Shown here in pieces: positions 1 to 6,450 of a stretch of DNA of 10,526 bases. The stretch comes from Lutibacter sp. UBA4458 (lineage in GTDB: Bacteria; Bacteroidota; Bacteroidia; Flavobacteriales; Flavobacteriaceae): NCBI GenBank assembly GCA_002390165.1, contig DGOU01000111.1, forward strand, positions 3,885-14,410. Reading direction: 5' to 3'. Each line of letters starts with the position of its first letter. Position 1 is the first letter of the stretch. Below the pieces are notes generated by a model that saw nothing but the letters and a program-made list of their open reading frames with translations, ran no database searches and was not told the origin of the DNA. Both the position numbers and the translations under genes were made by a program.

Positions 1-1
1 G

Positions 2-460
2 GCAAATATTTGGATTGTTAGTGAAGCCAAAAGAAAGTTAATTCAATTAGATATTTTTGGTAATGTGCTTTCTGAAATTAAAATTAAAGGAGAACAAAAT
101 TTTAAAAACAGCGGACTTGAAGGTGTATGTTTTCATCCTACAACTGGGCGCTTTTATTTATTAAATGAAAAGAAACCTAGAGAATTAATTCAGCTTTCTA
201 AGAATAAAGAAATTATAAAAATTTATAAACTAAATTTTAGTGGCGATGTTTCCGGAATTTGTTTTGATGAAATTGAAAATTGTTTTTGGGTGGTTAGCGA
301 TGAATCAAAAGCTATTTTTAAAGTAAATTATTTAGGAGAAGTTCTAGAGAAATATAAGATTCCGGTTAAAAAACCAGAAGGAATTGCAGTTTATAATCAG
401 CAATTATATGTAGTTAGTGATAAAGAAAATAAATTGTTTGTGTTTAAAAAACCAGAATAA
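2..460 (+). CDS. SdiA-regulated family beta-propeller protein, 3' part
   Basis: The reading frame is already open at the left edge (it starts ANIWIVSEAKRK and runs 152 residues to TAA at 458-460), so this is the C-terminal part of a larger protein. The GTG at 65 lies inside the domain and is not the start. The visible part has repeated blade-like units: GVCFHPTTGRFYLLNE, GICFDEIENCFWVVSDE and GIAVYNQQLYVVSDKEN, each giving a G-[IV]-hydrophobic strand, then a turn, then [FY]-[LVW]-[VL]-[SN]-[DE]. This pattern fits the SdiA-regulated (PF06977-type) six-bladed propellers, which in Bacteroidota are usually exported proteins of unknown function. Any signal peptide would be outside the window. The gene converges with the permease gene, with only 3 bases between the stop codons and no visible terminator hairpin. 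Family assignment is fairly safe; the role is unknown. Confidence 0.75.
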   Translation, partial: ANIWIVSEAKRKLIQLDIFGNVLSEIKIKGEQNFKNSGLEGVCFHPTTGRFYLLNEKKPRELIQLSKNKEIIKIYKLNFSGDVSGICFDEIENCFWVVSDESKAIFKVNYLGEVLEKYKIPVKKPEGIAVYNQQLYVVSDKENKLFVFKKPE

Positions 461-463
461 AAA

Positions 464-1669
464 TTAAGCTTCAACTAATTTTTTTGAAATTCTACTACTT
501 GCAATTTTAGACGCCAAATATCCTAAAATTAAAATAGTTGCCATAACTGTAAAAACATTAAAAAAAGTTAACTCTACTGGATAAGAAAGGTGTTTAGTTA
601 TCATAAATAAATGATATTTTTTTTGTAACAATACTAATAATATTCCTGTACCAACGCCAATTAACATTCCAAAAAAGGTTAGTAAAAAACCTTGTAAAAC
701 AAACACTTTTTTTATTTGTTTAATGTTTGCACCTAAATTATAAAGCGTTTTTAAATTGTCTTTTTTCTCTAAAATCATCATAATTACTGCACCAATAACA
801 TTAAAAAGTGCAATTATTAAAATAAGAGTAAATATTAAATAAGAAGTGAGATTTTCTGTGTTTAACATTTTGTAAAAAACAGCATTTAATTGTTTGCGAT
901 TTTTAATAGTAAATTTATTTCCAAGTTTTTTACTTAAGGAATTTTGAACATCCTCTAAAGAGTTTGGATTATCTACTTTTAACTCAATTGCAGAAATCTG
1001 GTTTTCTTTATAATTCAATAATTGTTGTGCTACATTTAGTTGAACAAACGTAAATTTTTTATCCAAATCATCTGTTAAGGCAAATATACCTATTGGTTGC
1101 GTATTTATTTTGGAAAAAGCATTTTTAGGATTCATAATATATCCTTTTCCAGGTTTAGGAACATAAATAGTAAGCGGTTCAATAAAATCGAAAACACCTA
1201 CGGATAAAATGTTTGAAATACCATTTCCAATTACCGAGCCATAAGGAATATTTTTATCGAGCCAAGTGCCAATATAAATGGTAGTATCCATACTATTTAC
1301 GTTAATATAATTAGAGTCAACACCTTTTATATAAGCAATATGTGTTTTTTTATTGTATTCAAAAAAAGCACGTTCTTCAATTACTTTAGAATAATTTAAA
1401 ACGCCATTTTCTTGCTCTAAAACCGATTTTATAGTATTGTTTAAAACAAAAGATTTTCCTTTAACCGCAGTTATTTTTAGGTCAGGATCAGAAGTGTTTA
1501 AAAATCCAACACTAAAAGTTCTAAGCCCAGAAAAACCAGAAAGTACAATAAACAAAGCTAAACTTCCAACAATTACTCCAATACCGGCAATTAGAGTAAT
1601 AATGTTAATAGTATTATTACTACTTTTTGAAAACAAGTAGCGCTTTGCTATGTACAAAGAAAAGTTCAA
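464..1669 (-). CDS. FtsX/LolC-type ABC transporter permease
   Basis: This 401-residue inner-membrane protein has the layout of LolC/LolE/MacB permeases: one N-terminal membrane helix (about 21-45), a large periplasmic domain (about 46-272), then three helices (about 275-299, 322-348, 368-386). The start reads NFSLYIAKRYLFSKSSNN, and the cytoplasmic coupling segment after helix 2 reads EKKDNLKTLYNLGA (301-314), where LolC/LolE have a comparable EK-x-[DE]-I-x-x-L-[KR]-x-[LM]-GA motif. Characterised relatives work with a LolD-type ATPase to extract lipoproteins from the inner membrane; no ATPase gene is in the window, so that role is inferred. The start codon is TTG (1669-1667), one base after the rbfA stop. 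No in-frame ATG lies near it, and family members start at this sequence, so translational coupling to rbfA is likely. Confidence 0.85.
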   Translation of the reverse strand: MNFSLYIAKRYLFSKSSNNTINIITLIAGIGVIVGSLALFIVLSGFSGLRTFSVGFLNTSDPDLKITAVKGKSFVLNNTIKSVLEQENGVLNYSKVIEERAFFEYNKKTHIAYIKGVDSNYINVNSMDTTIYIGTWLDKNIPYGSVIGNGISNILSVGVFDFIEPLTIYVPKPGKGYIMNPKNAFSKINTQPIGIFALTDDLDKKFTFVQLNVAQQLLNYKENQISAIELKVDNPNSLEDVQNSLSKKLGNKFTIKNRKQLNAVFYKMLNTENLTSYLIFTLILIIALFNVIGAVIMMILEKKDNLKTLYNLGANIKQIKKVFVLQGFLLTFFGMLIGVGTGILLVLLQKKYHLFMITKHLSYPVELTFFNVFTVMATILILGYLASKIASSRISKKLVEA

Positions 1670-1670
1670 A

Positions 1671-2063
1671 TTATTTTTTTTGACGCTTAGATAGCAAGTC
1701 TGGATTTTTAATAGGATTGCCTTTTTCGCCTTTTAAAGCCTTATCAATATCTTCAATATAATCTAAACTATCATCTATAAAAAAAGATAACTCGGGCATT
1801 CTTCTTAATTGATTTCGGGTTCGTTTGGCCATTTCGTATCTAATAGTGGAAGAATTTTCTTGAACTCCTTTTAAAATAATGTCACGTTTTATTTGTGGGA
1901 AAACACTTAAATACACTTTAGCTTGCGATAAATCGGAAGTTACGTGTACTTTAGTTACAGATATTATTACTCCCTTCATGCCGTCATGGGCAGCACGTTG
2001 CAATACATCGGCTAAATCTTTTTGTAAAACGCCTGCTATTTTTTTTTGTCTGTTTGTTTCCAT
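1671..2063 (-). CDS. rbfA: 30S ribosome-binding factor RbfA
   Basis: RbfA is a small KH-fold protein that binds the 30S subunit and helps mature the 5' end of 16S rRNA; it also matters for cold adaptation. The 130-residue product has the family landmarks in order: a basic N-terminal helix (ETNRQKKIAGVLQKDLADVL), a strand pair with VTKVHVTSDLSQAKVYLSVF (36-55), a helix with SSTIRYEMAKR (71-81), and the C-terminal signature RRMPELSFFIDDSLDYIEDI (87-106). A short lysine-rich tail ends the protein. Length is normal. The ATG start is fixed by the N-terminal alignment to the family. The permease gene starts one base after its stop, so the two are probably one transcript. A -7-like box ends only 4 bases upstream of the ATG (see the promoter entry), so the mRNA may have almost no leader. 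Confidence 0.95.
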   Translation of the reverse strand: METNRQKKIAGVLQKDLADVLQRAAHDGMKGVIISVTKVHVTSDLSQAKVYLSVFPQIKRDIILKGVQENSSTIRYEMAKRTRNQLRRMPELSFFIDDSLDYIEDIDKALKGEKGNPIKNPDLLSKRQKK

Positions 2064-2067
2064 GCTG

Positions 2068-2075
2068 CAAAAATA
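2068..2075 (-). promoter_or_regulatory. putative -7 box for rbfA
   Basis: Read on the minus strand this is TATTTTTG, a full match to the Bacteroidota sigma-ABfr -7 consensus TAnnTTTG. Only four bases separate it from the rbfA ATG, so transcription would begin at or next to the start codon, giving a leaderless or near-leaderless mRNA. I see no good -33 TTG at the expected spacing, and in such AT-rich DNA an 8-base match can arise by chance, so confidence is limited. Confidence 0.35.
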
Positions 2076-2137
2076 ACGATTAAATAAACATAAAAGTTGT
2101 TTTTAAATAGGATAAAATAGTTACCGGTTTTTTTCAG

Positions 2138-2145
2138 TATTTTTG
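2138..2145 (+). promoter_or_regulatory. putative -7 box for the epimerase gene
   Basis: The sequence TATTTTTG matches the Bacteroidota -7 consensus TAnnTTTG and lies 19 bases upstream of the epimerase ATG, which would give a leader of roughly 10-15 bases. A purine stretch (AAGGA, 2161-2165) directly abuts the start, so it is too close to be a good ribosome binding site. No convincing -33 TTG is visible. The box is placed back to back with the rbfA box in a 101-base divergent region. Confidence 0.4.
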
Positions 2146-2164
2146 AAATACAAATTTTACAAGG

Positions 2165-2572
2165 ATGAATAAAATTGAACATATAGGTATTGCGGTTAAG
2201 GATTTAGAAAAATCTAATGAAATTTTTTCAAGTATTTTTGGAGAAAAACATTATAAAATAGAAGCAGTTGAAAGCGAAGGTGTTAAAACTTCATTTTTTA
2301 AAATAGGAAACAATAAAATTGAATTGTTAGAAGCTACCAATAAAGATAGTCCAATTGCAAAATTTTTAGAAAAAAAGGGAGAAGGAGTGCATCATATTGC
2401 TTTTGCAGTAGATGATATTTTAATTGAGGTTAAACGATTAAAAAAAGAAGGATTTACTATACTTAATGAAATACCAAAAAAAGGAGCCGACAATAAACTT
2501 GTTGTTTTTTTACATCCAAAAACTACTAATGGCGTTTTAATTGAATTGTGTCAAGAGATTGCTTCATTTTAG
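2165..2572 (+). CDS. mce: methylmalonyl-CoA epimerase
   Basis: This enzyme interconverts the (S) and (R) forms of methylmalonyl-CoA, linking propionyl-CoA and succinyl-CoA metabolism through the B12-dependent mutase. The 135-residue product is a typical two-module VOC (glyoxalase-fold) protein. It starts NKIEHIGIAVKDLEKS, with the first metal-ligand histidine at residue 6. It continues with KIELLEAT (51-58), which supplies the middle ligand position, GVHHIAFAVDD (74-84), with the histidine pair at 76-77, and GVLIELCQ (123-130), with the ligand/catalytic glutamate at 127. Length and motif order match characterised bacterial and human epimerases. The ATG start leaves only a few residues before the first strand, as expected. 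It is a lone plus-strand gene between two minus-strand groups; the mutase is not in the window. Confidence 0.93.
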   Translation: MNKIEHIGIAVKDLEKSNEIFSSIFGEKHYKIEAVESEGVKTSFFKIGNNKIELLEATNKDSPIAKFLEKKGEGVHHIAFAVDDILIEVKRLKKEGFTILNEIPKKGADNKLVVFLHPKTTNGVLIELCQEIASF

Positions 2573-2645
2573 TCACAAATACGAAACAGTACGTCAACCT
2601 TACATCTAACTCAGGTTAGCAGTCTTTATATTAAATTTAGGGAAA

Positions 2646-4463
2646 TTAGATTATTTTTTTCCCTAAGTAAACTAGTTCATTTCCTTTTTCAACTTTAAAG
2701 GAATTAGTTAATGAAGGAATTAAATGTATTCCATTTTGATTATCTTTTAAAAGTAGTGGAATTGAAATTTTTTCTTGTTTTAATTGCTTTAATAATTTTT
2801 TGAAGTGTTCTTCAGAAGTAATAGTTACTTCGTTCATAAAAGGAAAATCACGAACAACTTCACTCAAATTAATAAAATCATCTGTTTCACAAAAAAGCCC
2901 ACTTTTTGGTTTTAAATTATCTTGCATCATTTCTTCAGAAGAAATTAAACGAAAAGTTCCTTGTTCTCCCAAACTTGATTCGTATTTATCAATAACGAAT
3001 GAATTAATTGTTGGGCTTCCTGTTAAAGCCAATAAAAATCCAATATCATTTAATTCAACATTTTCAATCAATTCATCAGAATACACATCGCCTTCAAAAG
3101 CTTCTATCCCAAGAAGTTTAGCTTTTTCAATATTGCTTACATTACTATCTACCAAAACAACTCTTCTATTATTTTTGATAAGATATGTTGCAATTAAACG
3201 TGCAAAATTGGATGCTCCAACCATTAAAATTCCATCGGAAGAATCTAAATACACTTTAGTAATTTTAGAAACAACACGTGCAGTGGTAGCATTTAATAAA
3301 ACAGTACCTAAAACTATCATAAAAACTAGTGGCGTAATTAGTTCAGCACCAGGCTCGCCTGTCATAACTAACCTTAATCCAAATAAAGAAGCAATACCAG
3401 CTGCAACAATTCCTCTTGGACCAACCCAACTAATAAATAGCTTTTCATTAAGTTTTAACTCGGAATGAGAAGTGCTTAAAAAAACAGAAATTGGTCTTAA
3501 AACTAAAATTACAATTCCAAATAGAGCTAGTGTTTTCCAATTATATAACATCAACAAATCTTTAATATTAATATTTGCCGCCAATAAAATAAACAGTATT
3601 GAAATTAATAAAACACTTAATGATTCTTTAAAATATAATATATCTTTTAGTTCTTTTACTTTCATATTGCCTAAAACCATTCCCATAACCACTACGGCTA
3701 AAAGACCAGATTCATGAGCAAATAAATCAGACAACACAAAAACTGCCAACACCCAAGCTAAGGTTACTACATTTAATAAATAATGAGGAATAAATTTATG
3801 TTTTATGGAATAATACAACGCATAAGCTGCTGTAAACCCAATAGATAAGCCAATAATTACAATTTTTCCGAACTCAATTAAAGCATCTTTGGTATAATTA
3901 TATCCTTCACCAACTACAATAAATTCAAAAACTAGTACCGCAACTAAAGCTCCAATTGGGTCAATTAAAATTCCTTCCCATTTTAAAACTGCTGAAACAT
4001 TTTTTTTAAGAGGAATATTGCGTAAAATCGGTGCAATTACGGTTGGTCCGGTTACAATTATTAAAGCAGAAAATAAAAATGACACTTGCCAACTTAAATG
4101 GAATATATAATGTGCAGCAATACCGCCTCCAAAAAAAGTTACGGCTGCACCTAAAGTTATTAATTTAACTATAGACGGTCCAACATTAATAATTTCTTCT
4201 TTTTTTAAGGTTAATCCTCCTTCAAATAAAATGATACTAATTGCAAGCGATACAAAATTAAAAAGTCGCTCTCCTGGAAATAATCCTTCTGTTCCATTCC
4301 AAACGGGTTCAATAAGTTTAGCTCCATTTTCGGTAAAATAGGTAGAAAACGGGCCCACGGCTAAACCAATTAAAATTAATGGAAGTATTGCTGGAATTTT
4401 AAATTTCCAAGCAAACCACTGAGCAATAATCCCTAATATAACAATCCCTGCAAATTCTAACAT
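2646..4463 (-). CDS. CPA1-family cation/proton antiporter with TrkA-N domain
   Basis: The first 400 or so residues are a 12- to 13-helix CPA1 antiporter domain, expected to exchange Na+ or K+ for H+ across the inner membrane. Visible landmarks are FEGGLTL (80-86), the unwound-helix motif TGPTVIAPILR (138-148), the acidic pair in EGILIDPIGA (E163, D168), where CPA1 proteins carry their ion-binding residues, and WVGPRGIVAAG (346-356). Residues about 410-540 form a cytoplasmic Rossmann-like TrkA-N domain: ILMVGASNFARLI, then VVLVDS with an acidic D439 at the end of strand 2, which usually contacts the nucleotide ribose. The glycine motif is degenerate (G-A-S-N-F-A instead of GxGxxG). The tail (about 545-605, ending NELVYLGKK) resembles an RCK-C-like regulatory module. 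The CYTH gene lies 39 bases upstream on the same strand, probably one transcript. Ion specificity cannot be read from the sequence. Confidence 0.9.
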   Translation of the reverse strand: MLEFAGIVILGIIAQWFAWKFKIPAILPLILIGLAVGPFSTYFTENGAKLIEPVWNGTEGLFPGERLFNFVSLAISIILFEGGLTLKKEEIINVGPSIVKLITLGAAVTFFGGGIAAHYIFHLSWQVSFLFSALIIVTGPTVIAPILRNIPLKKNVSAVLKWEGILIDPIGALVAVLVFEFIVVGEGYNYTKDALIEFGKIVIIGLSIGFTAAYALYYSIKHKFIPHYLLNVVTLAWVLAVFVLSDLFAHESGLLAVVVMGMVLGNMKVKELKDILYFKESLSVLLISILFILLAANINIKDLLMLYNWKTLALFGIVILVLRPISVFLSTSHSELKLNEKLFISWVGPRGIVAAGIASLFGLRLVMTGEPGAELITPLVFMIVLGTVLLNATTARVVSKITKVYLDSSDGILMVGASNFARLIATYLIKNNRRVVLVDSNVSNIEKAKLLGIEAFEGDVYSDELIENVELNDIGFLLALTGSPTINSFVIDKYESSLGEQGTFRLISSEEMMQDNLKPKSGLFCETDDFINLSEVVRDFPFMNEVTITSEEHFKKLLKQLKQEKISIPLLLKDNQNGIHLIPSLTNSFKVEKGNELVYLGKKII

Positions 4464-4502
4464 ATTCTTTTTTAAACCTTTTTTTTACAAGATACACTTA
4501 AT

Positions 4503-4973
4503 TTACCATTTTAAAAATGGCTTTTTAGAAAGCATAGCGTTATAATATTTAATTTTTCCTGTTACTTCGTTACCTAACCAATCTGGCTTATTAAAACTTG
4601 TGTTTTCAGTAGGTAATTCTATTTCAGCAATTACTAATCCTTTATTATCTTCAAAAAATTCATCAACCTCAAAAAACAAATCATTATTTGCTGGAACAAT
4701 ATAGCGCGTTTTTTTTATTACAGTTGGTTCGCAAAGTTGTAATAACTTCTCTGCTTCTTCTATTTCAATTTCTTTTTCCCATTCAAAACGGGTTAGTCCA
4801 GATTCATTTCCAATACCTTTAACAGTAATAAATGCCTTATTATCTCTTATTCTTATTCTAACCGTACGTTCAGGAACGGTAGATAAAAAACCTTGAGAAA
4901 TGTTATAACTTTTAACAGCGTGTTTTTTAAAATTACCTTTAGTTAAAAATTTTCGTTCAATTTCAATTGCCAT
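4503..4973 (-). CDS. CYTH-domain triphosphatase
   Basis: A 156-residue CYTH (triphosphate tunnel metalloenzyme) protein. The start MAIEIERKFL carries the family signature ExExK (E4, E6, K8). Downstream come the alternating charged strands that line the tunnel: RTVRIRIRDNKAFITVKG, GLTRFEWEKEIEI, KKTRYIV, LFFEVDEF and GLVIAEIELP. The C-terminal EVTGKIKYYNAML matches the usual helix. Short bacterial members of this architecture, such as the Nitrosomonas europaea enzyme, hydrolyse inorganic tripolyphosphate; adenylate cyclase activity is less likely for this size, so tripolyphosphatase is my best guess. I chose the ATG at 4973, since the motif must sit at the N-terminus. The frame stays open upstream to a GTG at 5057, but those extra 28 residues look non-coding and reach into the inverted repeat. 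It precedes the antiporter gene by 39 bases. Confidence 0.88.
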   Translation of the reverse strand: MAIEIERKFLTKGNFKKHAVKSYNISQGFLSTVPERTVRIRIRDNKAFITVKGIGNESGLTRFEWEKEIEIEEAEKLLQLCEPTVIKKTRYIVPANNDLFFEVDEFFEDNKGLVIAEIELPTENTSFNKPDWLGNEVTGKIKYYNAMLSKKPFLKW

Positions 4974-5041
4974 TTTTATTAATATATTTTTAAAGTTTAG
5001 TAGATAATTTCCTATTTCAAATAATGTGATTCTCTTTGTTA

Positions 5042-5112
5042 GTTTCAGATTGAGCACAGTCGAAACCTATTTATATTTGATTTAGTTCTCGACTGAGTTC
5101 GAACAGACAAAT
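5042..5112. repeat. imperfect inverted repeat, probable dispersed palindrome
   Basis: Two arms face each other: 5042-5067 (read on the minus strand: GGTTTCGACTGTGCTCAATC, then TGAAAC) and 5085-5112 (GTTCTCGACTGAGTTCGAAC, then AGACAAAT). About 15 of 19 stem positions pair, with one bulged base, around an AT-rich loop of 17 bases. The arms are more G+C-rich than their surroundings. From memory, very similar TCGACTGCGCTC(G/A)A(A/C)C-TGACA units recur in intergenic DNA of many flavobacteria, so this is probably a member of a dispersed repeat family. It lies about 80-150 bases beyond the end of the polysaccharide operon and upstream of the CYTH gene. On the minus strand no T-run follows the stem, so a classical terminator role is not supported, though the folded RNA could protect the operon's 3' end. 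Confidence 0.65.
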
Positions 5113-5190
5113 TATGAAATATTATACATTTAATACCCCATATTTTATCCTTTTAAATATATAGGAAACTATCTGTGATCGCTATTTATT

Positions 5191-6450
5191 TTACCTGAAT
5201 TTAATTTCCCAAGAGGCGGATAAAGAATAAATCCAAAAATAATTTCCTATATCAAAAGTAATTTCCTGATGTGTTAATCCAAAAGTAGTTCCCCATAAAT
5301 TTTTATCGTTTTTTGAGGAAAAATAATAACCCGCTGCAATTTTTTGAGAGTTTAGATTAACAATAGTATTTTCATTTCCATTAAAATTAAATCGGTCAAT
5401 TTCTGGTGAGAATCCCATTCCTAAAGAAATGCTAAAATAATTATTTGCATCACTTCTATATTTACGATAATTTAAGGTTCCTGATTTGCTACTTCCATTA
5501 TCGTTTGGTGTTATATATGTTCTAAAAGCCCAATAACTATTACCAGTGTACCAACCAATAGAACCGGTATAAATAGTAGTTGTTTCACTATATTTTAAGG
5601 CTCTAAAACCAGCAGAAATTTCAAAACTTTTAGGTAAGGATTTGTACAATTCTGCTCCATACCTAAAATCTGGAAATAAAAAGGTGTTTGCAAAACCAGC
5701 ATTTACATAGGCATATAAACCTTCGGTTATTCTAGGATACAAATCCACTTCAAATTGCACTCCATTTTCCTGAAATCTTCTACTTAAATTCATTTTTGCA
5801 ATTATACTTCCGTACTTAGTTTGTCGACTATATTTTATAGTGTGTAATTGCATTGGGTCAAAAACATCTGAATATAAATCTACTGAAGATTTTAAGCCAA
5901 CGGTATTGTAACTCAATGTGTTCATTAAACTTTTTTGATATGCAACTGCCTTTTGGTTTTTTGGATTGGAATTCACAATTTTATTGATGGTTGTTAATGC
6001 TTCTTCAGGGTTTTTACCATTTTGTTGGGCTTTTGCTTTTAGTAATAAAATATCCTCATCATTTGGAAAATTTTTTAAAGCTAAAGAAGTTATTTCCAAA
6101 GCTTTAAAAGGAGACTCACTCCATAATTCATTGTTAATAGCTGCAACCCATGTAGTTTTTCTTTTTGAATCGTTATTAAGCACCTTCATAAATTCTTTTC
6201 GTGCTTTATTATAATTCCCATCCCAAGAATATGTACTGGCTAAAAAAGCTCTAATATCATTATAATTAGGGTATTTTGTTAAAATTAATAACAAGGAATC
6301 TTGCGCCTGCTTTCTGTGTTTATTAAAGGCAAGCTCTCTGGCAACTTTAAATGCGGTATCTGGGTTTCCAGTAAATACTTTTTGCTGAGCAACTCCATTT
6401 ATGGAGAACAGTATTAATGTTATATAAAAAATTAGGATAGATTTTGACAT
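5191..6450 (-). CDS. YaiO-family TPR plus beta-barrel outer-membrane protein
   Basis: The 419-residue product begins with a signal peptide (MSKSILIFYITLILFSINGVAQQ, probable cleavage after the A of VAQ). Residues about 30-175 form TPR-type helix pairs, for example AFLASTYSWDGNYNKARKEF (68-87) and the following NNELWSESPFKALEI (106-120). Residues about 180-419 are alternating amphipathic strands rich in Y, F, W and G (GSIGWYTGNSYWAFRTYI, FSISLGMGFSPEIDRF), ending SASWEIKFR, which resembles a barrel closing strand. This is the architecture of the YaiO outer-membrane domain family. E. coli yaiO sits beside a glycosyltransferase gene (yaiP); PgaA and BcsC show a comparable TPR-plus-barrel layout for polysaccharide export. 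Its start codon overlaps the stop of the transferase gene by one base (TAATG), so translation is coupled. I infer an export or surface-anchoring role for the polymer made by this operon. The TPR part is homologous to the C-terminus of the preceding protein. Confidence 0.85.
   Translation of the reverse strand: MSKSILIFYITLILFSINGVAQQKVFTGNPDTAFKVARELAFNKHRKQAQDSLLLILTKYPNYNDIRAFLASTYSWDGNYNKARKEFMKVLNNDSKRKTTWVAAINNELWSESPFKALEITSLALKNFPNDEDILLLKAKAQQNGKNPEEALTTINKIVNSNPKNQKAVAYQKSLMNTLSYNTVGLKSSVDLYSDVFDPMQLHTIKYSRQTKYGSIIAKMNLSRRFQENGVQFEVDLYPRITEGLYAYVNAGFANTFLFPDFRYGAELYKSLPKSFEISAGFRALKYSETTTIYTGSIGWYTGNSYWAFRTYITPNDNGSSKSGTLNYRKYRSDANNYFSISLGMGFSPEIDRFNFNGNENTIVNLNSQKIAAGYYFSSKNDKNLWGTTFGLTHQEITFDIGNYFWIYSLSASWEIKFR

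Noticed and set aside
1437..1640. Plus-strand open frame opposite the start of the permease gene
   Set aside because: It is a shadow of the permease's first membrane helix and has no independent support.
2606..2619. Short hairpin (CTAAC, loop TCAG, GTTAG) between the convergent epimerase and antiporter genes, a possible terminator
   Set aside because: The stem has only five pairs with modest G+C, and no clean T-run follows on either strand.
2800..3717. Long plus-strand open frames opposite the antiporter gene
   Set aside because: They are low-complexity S/T/K/I-rich translations mirroring a well-supported gene on the other strand, with no recognisable motif.
4974..5057. Possible 28-residue N-terminal extension of the CYTH protein from a GTG at 5057
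   Set aside because: The CYTH ExExK motif belongs at the very N-terminus, and the extension begins in the inverted repeat. The ATG at 4973 is the better start.
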